NCBI GenBank assembly: GCA_025331565.1
Contig: JAFREQ010000040.1
Coordinates: forward strand, 1,505,501 to 1,569,500
Direction: 5' to 3'
Source of the DNA: Holacanthus passer
Taxonomy: Eukaryota; Chordata; Actinopteri; Pomacanthidae
DNA length: 64,000 nucleotides
How positions within the stretch are numbered: position 1 is the first letter of the stretch; every line of letters begins with the position of its first letter. The position numbers were made by a program, and so were the translations under genes. Below the pieces are notes generated by a model, which saw only the letters and a program-made list of their open reading frames with translations, did not search any database and was not told the origin of the DNA. Positions 1-13,409 of this stretch are shown here, one piece after another.

Positions 1-659
1 TTTGTCACACTATAAGCTCAGTGAGCTTCATGCATTTCCTTGTAAACGTCTTTGAGAAACACAGCTGAAGCTAAATTTTGCAAGCTCGTCTAACTAGCAC
101 CTGCTGCTTGGACTTAATTATCCAGGCGGGGAATATGGACACAAACTGAGGGGGAGTCCCGAGTCTTTATCTCATTCACACCTCGGTAATGAAAATGACT
201 AACAAAAAGGGCCAGTTAATAATGTTAGAGTCAGTAGCTGCTTAGTCACTGCTTGACTAACCTACCTACCGCTTGTGGTGTGGTGATTTTAATTAGAAAG
301 TCAAGTCGCCTGATTGGATAAGGAGGCATCGCCGTCCTGGATACAGAAATACACACGTTGATTCTGTCTCCAATGAGGAGTCAGTCTTCACTTTTCTTTC
401 CTCGCTGACGGGCGAGTCAGACAAAGCACAGTGTCATTATACCCAATGCTGAGAACACAATCTTTTCACTGACAACACTGTGTCTTCTAACCTTTCAGCC
501 ACTGAAAAGAAAACAGCCTTGTTTGGAGCTTGACCGCCACATATCGTTGTCAACATAATGGGTTTGAAAATGCTTTTGAAAGGAAAATAGTTTATACCAA
601 CACAAACAGGAGCATGTAGCTGAACCAAGACGATGGAAGTCATGCGTCATATCGCAACG
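1..659. other. Non-coding stretch, no feature recognised
   Basis: AT-rich sequence with stop codons in all frames; open frames are shorter than 70 codons and show no protein-like pattern. Probably intronic or 5' flanking to LRRC4C, given the acceptor at 23497. Confidence 0.5.
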
Positions 660-902
660 AGGGCTGCAACTGACAGTTATTTCCATCATCAATTAATTTC
701 TTGATTATATTCTCATTAAATCAATTCATCGTTTGGTCTAATTTTCTAAAGTCCAAAGGGGTGTCTTCAAATTACTTGTCCAACTAACAGTCCAAAAGCC
801 AAAGATATTCAGTTTTCTATCGTATGAGACAAGATGATTATGAACTGATTATCAAAAAATTGCTGATCCATTTCCTGTCAATTGACTAATTGCTTCAGCT
901 GT
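660..902 (+). mobile_element. Non-autonomous repeat copy with GGGCTGCAAC end (copy 1, forward)
   Basis: Begins AGGGCTGCAACTGA and ends GCTTCAGCTG. It contains family hallmarks such as AATTCATCGTTTGGTCTAAT and CCAAAGATATTCAGTTTTCT. The ends are roughly inverted (GGGCTGCAAC versus GTTGCAGCTC in better copies), as in a MITE-like DNA element. I recognise this as a very common fish repeat; its superfamily is not assigned. No coding capacity. Confidence 0.7.
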
Positions 903-946
903 AATCAAAATTTAACAAACCTCACTTCCCTTTACAACAAATAATT

Positions 947-1180
947 AGTGCTGAAGCAATTATTCAACTATCAACCAACAGAAAATTACAACTATTTTGA
1001 TAATCAGTTAATCATTTCATCTTTGAAGCCAAAACGCCAAATAATTATCTGCTTTCAGTTTGTTAAACGTGAAGATTTTATGCTTTTATTCGTCATGTGT
1101 GATTGTAAAATGAATCTTTACAAAATAAGCAATTGGAAAAAGTCAATTTTTTTTTCCTCTGCAGCCAATAGTCAACAGAT
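947..1180 (-). mobile_element. Same repeat family, reverse orientation (copy 2)
   Basis: Starts GTGCTGAAGCAATTATTCAA and shows the reverse-complement hallmarks: ACAACTATTTTGATAATCAG, and GTGAAGATTTTATGCTTTTA followed by GTAAAATGAATCTTT. It lies tail-to-tail with copy 1; the 11-mer at 889-899 and its complement at 950-960 are perfect. The far end is truncated. Confidence 0.7.
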
Positions 1181-2534
1181 CAATTCATAATCACAGTAAT
1201 ACAACTGGATAAATTACTGCTGTGCAACTGGCATCTCATTTCACACTAACTATATCTTGAGCCAGAGAAGCATCTGTATCTCTATTCATGAGATTGTCCT
1301 CCAGTATCCCCCTGTCGTGTTTTCTCATTCTTGGGTGCTGACGATATGTAGACTATGTATCATGAGTCATTTAATATAGCGTTGAGCAGCTAGGCTAAGG
1401 GGCATATGGCCGTGCTGGAGCAGAGCCATGCGGCTTAAGGCGGGGTAAACGGATGGGCAGAGACTGTTGGTGCATTAGCTGCTCGGGCTCTGCATCATGT
1501 TTCACTGTTGTTTCTACAGCGAGCGCGCTGTTTATCCAACAGCAGTAAATAAAACATTACAATCGTATTTTTTGTGTGTTCCATGTTAGAGAAAGTTGGT
1601 GTTCGAGGGAATTAGGGCTGTCACACTGTAAATACCGTTTGTCTGCGCATGAAGATGAGAGAGACAGAAGGAGAGGGAGAGCGCTTGTGATCCACTAAAA
1701 TATCCTTGGCGACGAAAGACGCTGTATTCACACATTATTCACGGACAGTTTGTACCAAGACTAACATTCTGCTAAGGCTATGATCAGCTGTGATTGGTTA
1801 AATGCACTAGAGGAAATGCTGCTGCAGAGCTAGAGAGCTGACGACGGACTGTGTGTGTCGACTGCTGATTATGGGGAGAGCCTGTGGTTCCATCTATTTT
1901 ATATTCATGAGCCAAATGGTTCACGTTGTATTATTCATGAACAAATTAGACGTTCAAAACACCAGTGTGAGCGAAGCTGTATGCAGAATGCACAGGGACT
2001 CATAAACCTAACTTTCACTTGAAACTCTTCCACCTTCTCCTGGCCCGATGCACAAATTTAAATTTTTGTTTCTTTCCATCACTGATCCTGATGCTGTGTC
2101 CCCTGTTGAAATGAGCTGCTGTAGCTGAATATATCCCACAGTTTTTTTTTTTTTCTATCATCTACAAATCTACAAGCTGTGGTGAAGCGAAGACGTTTTT
2201 TTTTTTTTTTTTTTCTTCTCAAATCTATCCTGTTTACTGTACGAGAGGTTGAGAGCCGACTGGCTTGTAAGAGACCGGCTTTGTTCTGCCTCTCTGATCA
2301 GCTGGCTTGCTAGCAGTCGGGACAGAGCAACAGAAGTGTGTCCAATCAAGCTGAGCCGTGTTTTAAAAGGCCCTGCAGTCCTTGGGCAGAGGCCGCGTTT
2401 ATGACCCAAAATCGTGGCGACGAGCCTGGCCCTCTTCCAAGCCCTCCAGCTCGTATATTCTCTTTGAGCATATCCAGAGGAAAGTGCAGCACTGCAAGGA
2501 GGCCCCACGAGACACCTGTACATGTGTAACCGAC

Positions 2535-2565
<31 letters not shown>

Positions 2566-3179
2566 GTGTAAACACTGTGTACGATGAAAGAAAACCTTGT
2601 TAACCTTCAAACCTGCTCTGATTTTTTTTTTTTTTTAAAGTGTAGACATGGATGGAGACAAAGCCATGAAAATGAAATCATTATAGATGCACTGACGAGA
2701 GAAGGAGCTCACTGTAAATAGTGTGTCGGCTCATTTCTGACCAAGAGCAGGTCTGTGAGGTTGTACATGCTCCATACTGTCACTCTCAGCCATAATTAAT
2801 ACAGTCTGCTCAGCGTTGCTAGAAATTACCTTTGACTTCAGTTAAGAATCAAATTAAAAAACACTTCATTTACATTAGCCAAATGGGAATGTACATTAAT
2901 TTTTGTGATTACAGTGCGGTTGGTCAATTACTGTAATGGTGTGGATTTATAGCACATTTTGCCCATTAGGTGATCAGAGTGTTTTACACTGCAGTGGGTC
3001 TTTATCTATTCCAGAGTTGAGCCCTAACCTGAAGGTCACAATCACATCTCAATGGCTTTGTGCTCCTGTAATCTGTTTCAACAGACCCTTTGTCTGAAAT
3101 TGACTGCAAATTAAATAGATCAGGTGATTTTACTGACTGAGATATTAAATTCCTGGTGAGTATCATAACATAATATTTG
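1181..3179. other. Non-coding stretch with low-complexity cluster
   Basis: No gene seen. It contains poly-T tracts at about 2142-2153 and 2194-2214, a (TG)n run at 2535-2569 and poly-T at about 2622-2636. A 146-codon reverse-strand frame at 2170-2610 is built on these simple repeats and is not credible as a gene. Confidence 0.55.
2535..2569. repeat. (TG)n microsatellite
   Basis: Uninterrupted TG dinucleotides with one CG interruption near the right end. Confidence 0.95.
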
Positions 3180-3180
3180 T

Positions 3181-3440
3181 TAAAGAGGCCATATTATCAT
3201 CAGGCTCATCCTTTTATTTTGGATGTCTACTAGAATACATTTACATGCTTTGATGTTCAAAAAACACATTGTTTTTCTCATCCTGTCCATTGGTGCAGCA
3301 CCTGTATTCACCCTCTGTCTGAAACACTCAGGACCCCCCTCCTGCAAAGCCCAGTCTGATCTGACTGGACAGATCCTGCAGGTGTTTTTAGCTCCTGAGT
3401 TTGGCTGCACTCTTCTACCGTGAATAACACAATAACCCGT
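3181..3440 (+). mobile_element. Dispersed fish repeat fragment (TTAAAGAGGCCATATTAT type)
   Basis: Opens TTAAAGAGGCCATATTATCA and continues with ACTAGAATACATTTACATGC, TTCAAAAAACACATTGTTTT and TTCACCCTCTGTCTGAAAC. This order matches a repeat I recognise from many fish genomes (AAAGGCCCATATTATGCTC type). Family name not assigned; the right end is truncated or diverged. Confidence 0.55.
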
Positions 3441-6400
3441 TCTAAACAAGAACCTCACCCAGCACATGTTCGAGCAGGAATCTGATCATTATTAGCCTTC
3501 GGCCTCGCTGCCCAGCGATGGTCCTCTGAGCAAGTTAACTGCTGGGTGATAATCAAAGTTATAAAATGTTTCCAAGCACAAGAATTCCTGCAGTTTGAAC
3601 ATTTCTATCGTATGATAAACGCTGGCCTCATTAGCTGCGCAACATTATAATGTACAGTACAACAGGTTAGCCTAAAAAACTAGGATCGATCCATCCTCGA
3701 GCTTGAACCGTTACTGGCCCTCGTTGACGAAGCAGACCAGCAGAGGAAAATGAAATCCAGTCATTGTTCCTTTACATTTCCAGTAGAAACCATTGAGTTG
3801 GTTCTTGCAGTTGTCAGCAGAGATATTGGCGTGCTAATGGCTAATAAGCTTCCACACATCTAACAAAAGCAAACAGCGAGTTAGATTCTTGTTGCATGAT
3901 GATGCAGACAAGTAATGGACCTTGCAGACCTTAAACATGCACACAAACACTAAATAACACACTATAGGAAAGGGGGGGAAGCTTAATACGGCCACTTTAA
4001 TGATCTGCAGAAATGAAGGGACTCAATGTAATTTCATACCTTAAGCACCAAGCTTACATCAAAAATACTTTGACCTTGCAAGATGCATCATCCACCTTTT
4101 CAATTCTTCAAGATTCTCATTTCCAAAACGTGGCCCAGGCCCTACAGGAAGTAAACACTGCACCAATGTCACAACAGGAAAGTCACTGCAGCAGCCGGAT
4201 GCAGACTTTGAATCATCCGCCTCGACGGGTCTTTGTGTTCCACTGTAATGGTTTGTTTTCCTCAGAGAGGATCTATGCTAGCACGACCCGCAATTTCGCC
4301 CCGCTCGTGGTGATCAATAGGCATTAGCTTGAGACAAGTGTTTTGTCAAGTAGGTTGTTCAGTGAATGATTGGCAGCTTTCTGCTTCACCCGGGCATCAA
4401 CACGCACCCTTCCTACACCTGACTGAGCGAACACACTTCTCAACCTGAATGAATGAACATGCCACTCACTGGGCTGTCATCGCTCTCTGCTTATTATCTT
4501 CAAATTAAATTAAAAAAAACACTGCAGCTGTTTCTGGAGCTCTGAAATTACCATCAAAATCTGTTTCTGGATCAGTCGAACCAAAATTCATGTTACAAAT
4601 CCTCCTATTTTCCAGGAGCTAGTTTATCATAGCAGAAGTTCATTCTGATTCATAATTAAAAGTTGATGAGCTTAAATGTTGAAGTGATACTCTGAAACAT
4701 TTAAAGCGGAGACTCTAAAAACTGACATGACGCAAGAAGCTGGATCATTTTCTCACTCTGTCATGTTTGTTGTCCGCTGGTGGCCAAACACTGAGTGATA
4801 TTTTTTTCCTCTCACGAATGAGCTTTAGCTAAACACTGACAACATCTTTCTGAAACACGACCAGGCAACAGCCCAAAGTTTACTGTCACTGTACTGTATT
4901 AACCTTTAATAGTCCCTGGTGATATAATCCGCTGTGAGTGACGTTTGTCATCTCGACGAGCGACAGCAGCAATCAGCACCGACTGGAAATGAAAAGCCAC
5001 TTCCTAAATGGTTCTGCAGTGTTCTCTGCTAATAAGAGAGCAAAGAGAGGAAAAAAAGATTTCAATGAGCCAGCTTAACAACTATGGGTGTTTTGCAGAT
5101 CCAAAGATGTCCAGTTTGAGAGGTTGCAAGTTGCATCATTACAGAATGACAGAGAATTTGCTGATTGGTCTGTTCAGTTTATTAATGCAATTATGCACCT
5201 GATCAAGGTTGATTCGTTTGCTCATTGTCTGTTTTTACACATTTTGATCAAAAGATGTTACACTGCTCTTAAAGAGTCCGGTCTTTTCTCTCCTCTGAAG
5301 CTCTCGAATTTGGTCTCAGTAGCCGGCTCTAAATAACAAGGGAGGTTTTTTTTTTTTCATTCCAATTCATACATTGCAAATACAACTGAAGCTGAATTGA
5401 TTTTCCTTCACACAACTTTTGCAGTTAGTTCACCATTCAGACTGCGATGGCTGCAGTGGTGTCGAAAAAACGCCAGCGAGAGTTAGCAAACGATACTGCT
5501 CATACACTTCAATGATCGACCAGGGGCTCAGGCTATCAACTGCAACCAGTCTTCTTGTATGTTGCTTGCAGTAATGTGCCACAGACGGCTTACTGTGCCA
5601 CCTACTGGTGAGTGCAATAGATGTCTGACTCTGAATAAACTAAACGTTAAAGTATAATATCAAGCAAAATGTTATATAGATCATTTAAAAAGAATTAGGC
5701 AAGAGATTTGTAATTTTTGCTCCTGTAACTGTAACTTTCCTCATGAAGTTACACAGATATGTAATCATAGAAATATGTCTGCGCAGTTGTCTTTTTGGAT
5801 TACACCGTGGAACAATAGATAACCTCTCACTTAAAATGTCAGATGTATTAAATTATAAAGTAGTTGCATATTCATGCGCGGCTCTCCGTCCAGTAACGCC
5901 GTCTGAATTGTGATGTAAGATACGATGAATAGGAATTTGCACAACAAAGGCCTGATCCAGCCGCAACTGGGGAGGCAGAGAATGTGTCAGTGGACTTTGA
6001 GATGTGCAACAGGAGGGATAATTTAATTATTGAAAATCTTGTGGGCTCCTTCCTCGGCTTCCCCCCATGGTGTTCAAGGTTAATTGTCACAAGTTCAGGC
6101 CGGTCTACCACCAAAGGCAGGAGGGAGGGGACCCGAGGAGAGACACAACGCCAAAATTCAATTTTATTAAGATGATTGTGCATTCGAGCAATATTTTCCA
6201 TTAGGCATTGATTCTGCAGCGGAGACTACCGTCAGGCAGCTTCAAAGAGTTGCTCCAATTTTCTACATAAGTTAGCGCTCGTCCCCTCCTCTCACTGACA
6301 TCACAGAGAAGAGAAAACACATTTGCTGGAGAACTAAGTGCGAGTAAAAGGTAATATTAAACGTCCTCTGAACCACATCGTAAACTAAGGCGCTTGGCTG

Positions 6401-6943
6401 CGAGATTAACAAAGGTGTTTGGCATTGCGAAAGGCGCTGGAGATAGACGCAGGCCATTCCAGACACCAGCATGTTAGCGTGTCTCAGCCGTTTAGAGGAT
6501 TGCTTGTGTAATGCCATCTGTATTCAGGGGATGAACACCCACTTTTACACCAGGGCAGAGAGAGAGAGAGAGAGTGACTTCAGCCAACATCTGTCGCTTT
6601 CCCTCTATCTTCCATTCACTCATCTGCCAGTCGCTTTCATCCACTTAAAATTGTGACACAAGACCGGATATGTTAATTGAAGAAACAACTCACTCTTCAG
6701 AATGAATATGAAGGATAAAAGCGTTTGTGAACATGGAACATGAACTGCGACAAAACGGAACAATGATTGGCTGTTAATATAAAACGCGCGGTAAATAATT
6801 CAGTCCTTCCTTATTTATGCAGCGAGTTCTGTCACATACGAGAAATCCAGTATACGAAAAATACACACGCCATATTTTACAATAAAGGCTTAACTTTTAA
6901 ACCCAAAGCTGCCACTCTTTGTTCAGTGGCTCAAGTAGGAACT
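3441..6943. other. Non-coding stretch
   Basis: Nothing protein-like. A 104-codon frame at 4013-4327 and a 109-codon reverse frame at 5872-6201 show no domain pattern. A short (GA)n run sits at 6556-6574 and a poly-T at about 5346-5359. Confidence 0.5.
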
Positions 6944-7181
6944 AGAGCTGACATGAAAAATAATCTGCAACTATTTTGAGAATCACAAAATAATTCAAGA
7001 GAAATACTAAACACTTCCTTATTTCCACTGTTCAAATGTGAGGATTTAGTAGCTTTTTTTTGGCTTGTGGTCGTAAACTGAACATATTTGACTTCAGGAG
7101 AGCTGGTCAGACGAAACAAGAACAGTTGGAAAAACAAATCAGCACATTAATTGGTAATGGAAATAATTAGTTGCAGCTCTT
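6944..7181 (-). mobile_element. GGGCTGCAAC-type repeat, reverse orientation (copy 3)
   Basis: Starts AGAGCTGACATG and ends AATAATTAGTTGCAGCTCTT. The body includes AATCTGCAACTATTTTGAGA, TTCAAATGTGAGGATTTAGT and GGTCGTAAACTGAACATATT, all reverse-strand hallmarks of the same family. Nearly full length, about 240 bp. Confidence 0.75.
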
Positions 7182-7566
7182 GCGCAGAACATTTTGTTGT
7201 GAATTTTTGCAACTATATTTGGCTGAAACATATTCGTGTGCCTTAAAATGCAGAACGACAGATGGCTATTTCAAAACTAGCATAGGTTGTCTGCAGCGTA
7301 GTGGGACTTGCTATTGGGATGGATGGATGGAAACTGGAAGATGAATGAACAATATTATTGAGTTTTTATGGACAACCTATTGAAAATGCAGTATCTTGTC
7401 ACTAAAAGGCTTCAATCATTAGATTGGTTACAAACTGAGATCCTTTCCTCTGGCTTGAATTTGCCTTGAGCTTCACTATTATCATGCCATCAAACACAAG
7501 ATGACAGTCAGATCTTCACTCCAGAACAATATGTAAAGAACAGAATTGCCATTTTGAAAAAGTGCA

Positions 7567-7568
<2 letters not shown>

Positions 7569-7602
<34 letters not shown>
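7569..7602. repeat. (CA)n microsatellite
   Basis: Uninterrupted CA dinucleotides, about 17 units. Confidence 0.95.
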
Positions 7603-7605
<3 letters not shown>

Positions 7606-8825
7606 CTCCAGAACAAGCCAATAAAACTGCGTCTGTGCTGCGCTTCAGGTCGAGTGGTGGCGGCGATGACATTAATAACAGGTGAAGGTTGTTCTCAACT
7701 GTTCAGGAGTTGGGAAAGATGTGACACCTGTCACGACCGTAATAGTAAACGGTCCATTATGCAGATCTGCATGTTGCTGCCGTGCACAAAGTGCTGCTGC
7801 TCGCTCCTATATAAAGGAACTGTTTGTATAGTACGTCTGTAATCGATGAGAGGCAGAAGCCGTAATGCTGTAAAATACAGCTTTGTGTTGACACAGCAGT
7901 CACTCACGGCTGTTTAGGGGACACTTTGTGTGTCTAAATGTGATGAGATTTTTTCATTTCATTTTGGCGGCAGCTTTCGTGATAAATGATCATTGCTTTG
8001 TCCAAAAAAAGGAAGGGGACCAGTCTGTTTTGTTCTTCATTGTCCCTCTTCATCCTTAAGTGCTTTTCATCTTTGGAGGGCAATACCAATCTTCACTCTA
8101 CTAGACGGTTATTTATGCAATTTATGTGTCCTTCTTCTTACATTTTGCGTTAGTGTAATCCGATTGTCTGTGGGTGGCATTCTCATTCTGCCTTTGTTTG
8201 GTCACGTGGCTGTCGGTGCTAATGATGACTGCCCATCCTCTGTTTAATCCAAACAAGTTGCTGCTCCAAAAAAAAGGAGGAGCTTCATTTTCTGTGACGA
8301 AGACACAGAACGTGATACAAGACCTACAAGACACCGAGTGCTCAGAACAGCAAATGTGAAAGTTTTATATGTTGAGTTACTATTGTATAGAAATTGTCAA
8401 AGGAGAACTATGCACATTTCTAATTGTGACTTTAAGTTTTAATGTGATCTTAGTCAGTATTCAGAGGCTGTCACTGACTTTGTTCTAGACTGGTTTTGTG
8501 TTATAATGCAATTAAGTTCTAGATGAACATACATGACATATAGACGGTTCAAATGATTGCAGTATCTTAATGGAGCCTGTTGCACATTTGTATTCTGGTA
8601 GGAATCTGGATTGATCCTCACGCACGATCGGTCTTGTCTCATAAATGAAAAGCCTGAATAATATCTGCCTTGCACACACACAAGGTATCCAGAGGAGGTG
8701 TTTAACTGCAGTCAACAGATAATAATAATAACAAAAAAGAAGCTGGAGGTTATAGTCATTGATCTGAACCACCTGCCACAGAGACAATTAGTCTATTAGG
8801 CTATTGGTTGGAATAAATGGGCACA

Positions 8826-8826
<1 letters not shown>

Positions 8827-8876
<50 letters not shown>
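8827..8876. repeat. (CA)25 microsatellite
   Basis: Fifty bases of perfect CA repeat, the longest perfect dinucleotide tract in the window and a likely polymorphic marker. Confidence 0.97.
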
Positions 8877-8877
<1 letters not shown>

Positions 8878-10231
8878 CGCAGGATTATTTTGATTCCAAC
8901 CTTTACCACCGCTGTCAGAACAAGGCCAAAACAAGCAACTCTGTTCAAATATAGCTCAAATGAGTACCTTCCCCCCCCACAGACGTCACAGGGGGGACGA
9001 TCAGCACGCCCTATTTCAGTTCGCTATTAATTGACGTGACATTATTTTGGTCTGGTCGCATTTGCAGGTTCAAACACACCATGCCTGTGTTTGTTGCCTG
9101 TTAATGGGGCACGGCATATATTTGTGCACTGTAAAGTTTCCATGCACATGTTGTCTGAATGTATAAATCATGCAGTGAAACGGTTTAAATATCTTCTCTC
9201 GAATATGTAAATACGCAACCCGAGTCACATGCGCTTTGATTAGCGTATGTACACCTCGACACTGACAATGCAGATTTCTGTTTTTAAATAGCGACTTCCT
9301 CAAATATACTGTATAATAAATAGGCAACGGTTTGTTTGTTATTTATAGGTCATGCGGCACATTTGCATATTTCCGTTTTGGATTCATTCTCGTGTCAGAA
9401 AGATCTCTCCGCATGTACTACTGCACTGGAGGAGCCCTGACAGCCAGTTGTACACTTTAAATACGTAAACATGATTTATAAAAGCCTGAAGCAGGAGTAC
9501 TTAAAAACAACCCTCTTAAATATTGTACATAGAAAACCAGTCTATCATAGCTCTTTCCATTTTGGAGCAGGCCCTGATTTTAATTACTATACATGGTGAA
9601 TTAGCTAATGAATAATGAATGGATTCCTCACACTAAGTGCTCTGACTGCTAATGCACTTCTCTCACTCTAGAACCCCCTCACACACACTGCCAATGTTGC
9701 TTTCTGATTCTGTCTTTTTTTAGCCCCCCTCTCCAAAGTCTGATCCACACACACACACACAATTTCTTCCCACCTCTGCTTTTTCCTCACTCTCGCCGAG
9801 ATTTGATTAGATTTTCCTCTGTGAGGAATTATTTAGTGACGAGAGTAGAGAATGAGACTGAGACAGAGAAAGGGCTCCGGGATAGAGGGAGACAGATAGC
9901 GGTTCTCTCAGGGGAGTGAGGGAGAAGGAGAAAGGTGCTTCGAGGAAAGAGAGTGGAAAAAGCTGGAGGATTAAGGTGCAGTGGAGCTGCAGACATGCAG
10001 AGAGAGAGAGACAAAGACAATGCACTCTGTGTGCTCAGCCTGCACAACTTCACATTCACTGGAGTTAGGATAAAAATCTACAAATACACATCTACAAATA
10101 TTGGAAAATAGATGTAATACGGCACCATACAAGCAGCTGGTTGTGTGTTTAATCCTGCTAACCAGCTGGGGAGAACATGTGAACTCTAGACACATGTACT
10201 TACATTATTTATCTCAATGTCTGCATCAGTT

Positions 10232-10375
10232 TCCCCCGTCTACTCCAGCTGCCTTCCACAGTCCACAGACATGCAGGTGAGGTTAAGTGGGGACTCTGCA
10301 GTGCCTGTGTGTCTGTGTGTGTGGTTCTCACCCAGTGCATGATGGGACAGCAGTAAAGAAAATGGATGGATAGAT
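10232..10375 (+). mobile_element. Degraded SINE / non-LTR 3' region with GGAT tail
   Basis: The order CTCCAGCTGCCTTCCACAGT, CCACAGACATGCAGGTGAGG, TTAAGTGGGGACTCTGCAG, TGTGTGTCTGTGTG and finally AAAATGGATGGATAGATC matches the 3' part of a common fish retroposon. That retroposon carries a CCCACAGTCCAAAGACATGCAGG motif and an ATGGATGGATGG tail. The copy is old and internally shortened. Whether it is a V-SINE or an RTE/Rex-type LINE tail cannot be settled here. Confidence 0.6.
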
Positions 10376-12499
10376 CTTATCACGGCCTAACTACAACGGA
10401 TATAAGTGTTTTATAATATTATAAGCTGCTATAATCAATATTTTATATTAACTATGACTCAAATTAGTGTCATATTACGTGTCAGGTGAAACGTGTCACT
10501 CGCTGTGATGAACTCTTCAATGACATTTTCAACCACAGCCAGCAGCTCTAAAACCCCCCCTACACCACCTGCCCAGGTCCAAATGGACAGACAGAGAGTG
10601 ACAAGCTGGTGAACATGGTGCAGCATGCAACATCAAAAGAGCCAGATAAGACCAAAAACAGGGCTAAAGGGAGATTATATTCATCAGGTGTCGAGAAGCA
10701 CGACTCCAAATGAATGCTAAGGTTGCTCCTGTCTGCTGGATGGATACTGTTTTCTAACAAATTCGCCATATCAGCTTAAAAGTTGATAATATGTCAGTGC
10801 TGTTTTCTTGTTTCTGCTGCCCTCGAGTTACGGCATTTTTCAGGCATTCATCCAAAAAAAATTGGTGATTTTCAGATAACCTGAAAGATGACATGCCCGT
10901 TTATGAGTTCAGACCAATCTCTTACCTCTCATTTAACAATCCTAATTGTTTATCTTGTGTTTGTACGTCATCTCGTTCAATTAAGAATGAAAAGCACTGT
11001 TTCATAATACGTTTGTTTTAACCATCAAAGAAGGGAGGAATAATTGCCCTATATGTTTAGCATTAAACATACAAACGCGTGGCTTTGTGTCAACAAAGCT
11101 GCACGCTCGCCTCCAACAATCATATGTGAAAGGGAAGAAAAAACAAACTACCTCAGATGAACAATAATCGGCAGCGTGGCAGCTGGAGAGCTTCGCCTCA
11201 GGCTAACCTAAATATAAACAGCATGTAAAGATAACCCAGGGTGGTGTTAACTCGGGATTAAAGCCAGAGGTTAACAGGTTAAAAGACACATGCGCTGTAA
11301 CACGATGTTTGGACCAGAGAGAATTGGATTTACGCCGATTAACAACTGCAGCGTTATTCACAAAGGTAAAATTAACGCCAAAGGATTAGTGTCTTAATTT
11401 CATATAGGATGGAATTCACACATCGCCATCATCGTCTTCATCGCCAAGCCGAGCAGCAGGCCCAGAGTTATGTAAAGTCCGACTATATAATACATCACAA
11501 AAGTCTAGTGAAGGCATGCACAATTTAAAACAGCAAGATCTCACAGTTGCATTTTAGAGAAGATGCTGCAGGAGTTATGGTAAAATATAAAATGTCTCCC
11601 CTGGAAATGTGCTGTGCAACAATTACATCAGATAAAAAAAAACCCAAAAAAACATTTTTGTGGATTAAATTCATATTGCAATCTTTTGAAATGGTCAGTA
11701 ATGTTTTGAAAACATATATTAGGCTTTAAAAGAATGAACGCGGCCTATTGAATGTCAGAGAGTGTACATGCTTACTGCAGCTGTCATGTTTAATAATTCG
11801 TGAAATGTCAAAAAATGAAAACAGAAAAATAAACAAAACAGACAAAATAGAAACAAGGACAAACAAGGACAAACCAACAGGGAAATATTTTTTTTTGGGG
11901 GGGGGGATACACATTTTGGCACAAGTCCAATCCTCAACAGCTTATTAGCATGCCAGCTGAGACTTCTCACCATGAACAAATAATGAAAGAAAAACAAGAT
12001 GGACTACCTACTGTACGCTGTCAACACTGGCTACACACAATCAATCAGCCATCAGCGGCGAGAAACTTAACTCAATCCCTCAGCCAACCGCAGCTCGGCT
12101 GATCGGCAGCTGGCTCCGTAGATAATAAAACGTAATGGCGCTTCCTCCGCCTGCATCAAAATAAGAGGTAATGATCATCATCAGTGTACAATGCAAAATT
12201 AAAAAGGCGTATAATGCTGTGTTGCAACAACGCACCAAATCCCCGGCCTACCGAATGACCTTGCACAAGCAGAACAATGATATGACTCATGGTGATGATT
12301 TGTGATCCTCTCGGTAGATCCGAGCCTTTATGAGAGAGCGTGCCGTACAGTGCTCATCCATCTTTTACAAAGTTGTTGACTGCCACTTGAATAATTGCGT
12401 TCTCCCTGCTTTGATTTCTGACTGACTTTAAGACGGTCTCCCACCGAGCGTCACGCATTCACTGCGAGAGTATCAAAGCAGATTAACAGAGAAAAGAAA

Positions 12500-12530
12500 A
12501 GAGAGAGAGAGAGAGAGAGAGAAAAAAAAA
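12500..12530. repeat. (GA)n followed by poly-A
   Basis: About eleven GA units followed by nine A residues. Confidence 0.9.
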
Positions 12531-13409
12531 AATCAAAAATCACACCACTGAGAAAATGTCTGCTCTCTGGCTTTCATTTATCGAGTCCAAATATATTTGA
12601 TGGTGGTTATTTTTAAACAGACCTTAATCCTCCGCTCACCCTTCATCGCGAGGTAGATAATTATAGTAATCTGGTCGAAGGAATTTAATTTCCTAGCTGT
12701 GAATTGTTGCAGTGGGATGGACTAGTTGCTTTATGAAAGGAATTCACAGTGCCCTACAATTCTCGCAGTTGGATGACAACATATATGCAACGTCGAACAC
12801 TGCTGAGGATCCACTTTTGCAATTTTGAGATAGTAATTAGCTTTAATGGCACTAGATATCCATATAATACAGCATGGCGGAGATATACTTCAAGAATAGT
12901 TGAGAAGTACCCATTGTTCCTTTTGTTCTACACAGAGGACGAGGTGAATAGATTGCCTTCGAAGTAGGACAACCTAATGGCGCTCTCCTAATATTCACTT
13001 CAAATGAAAATCTACCCTCTACTTCTGGAAGCTTTGTGTCTTATGTTGGGAATTTCTTTTGAAGATATTCTAAGTAGGAGAGATTTAAGATCCTCCCATT
13101 GTAGCCAGACAGGAGAGAGCTTGTAATGTACACGCTGTTCTTGTCCTGCCCTTGAGCAAGTCAGCGATTCCCCACTGACTCCCCCCGCTCGGCTCCGGGG
13201 GCGCTCCATGTGAAGATGACCCTCCACTCTGACCTCCCTGGAGGGGGCGAAGTGAAAGGAGTTTCACTGCGGGGATCAATAGCAGCATCACATCGTTATC
13301 ACTTTATTCAAGTCAGTTAAGCAATTTGGGAAAGAAGGGTTTAGCTTGCATTTAATCCTTGACCAAGATATGCAGGCGTTTAATTTATGTATGTGTAATT
13401 CTTATGCTC

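Larger units (their letters stand above)
7182..10229. other. Non-coding stretch rich in microsatellites
   Basis: No gene seen. (CA)n runs lie at 7569-7602, 8827-8876 and 9745-9761. Positions about 9839-9975 are strongly purine-rich on the + strand (GAG/GGA/GAAA mixtures). Open reverse frames over that tract are Ser/Leu-rich artefacts of the composition. Confidence 0.55.

Noticed and set aside
2170..2610. 146-codon reverse open frame with a Thr-His repeat and Lys run
   Set aside because: Built on the TG microsatellite and poly-T tracts; a compositional artefact.
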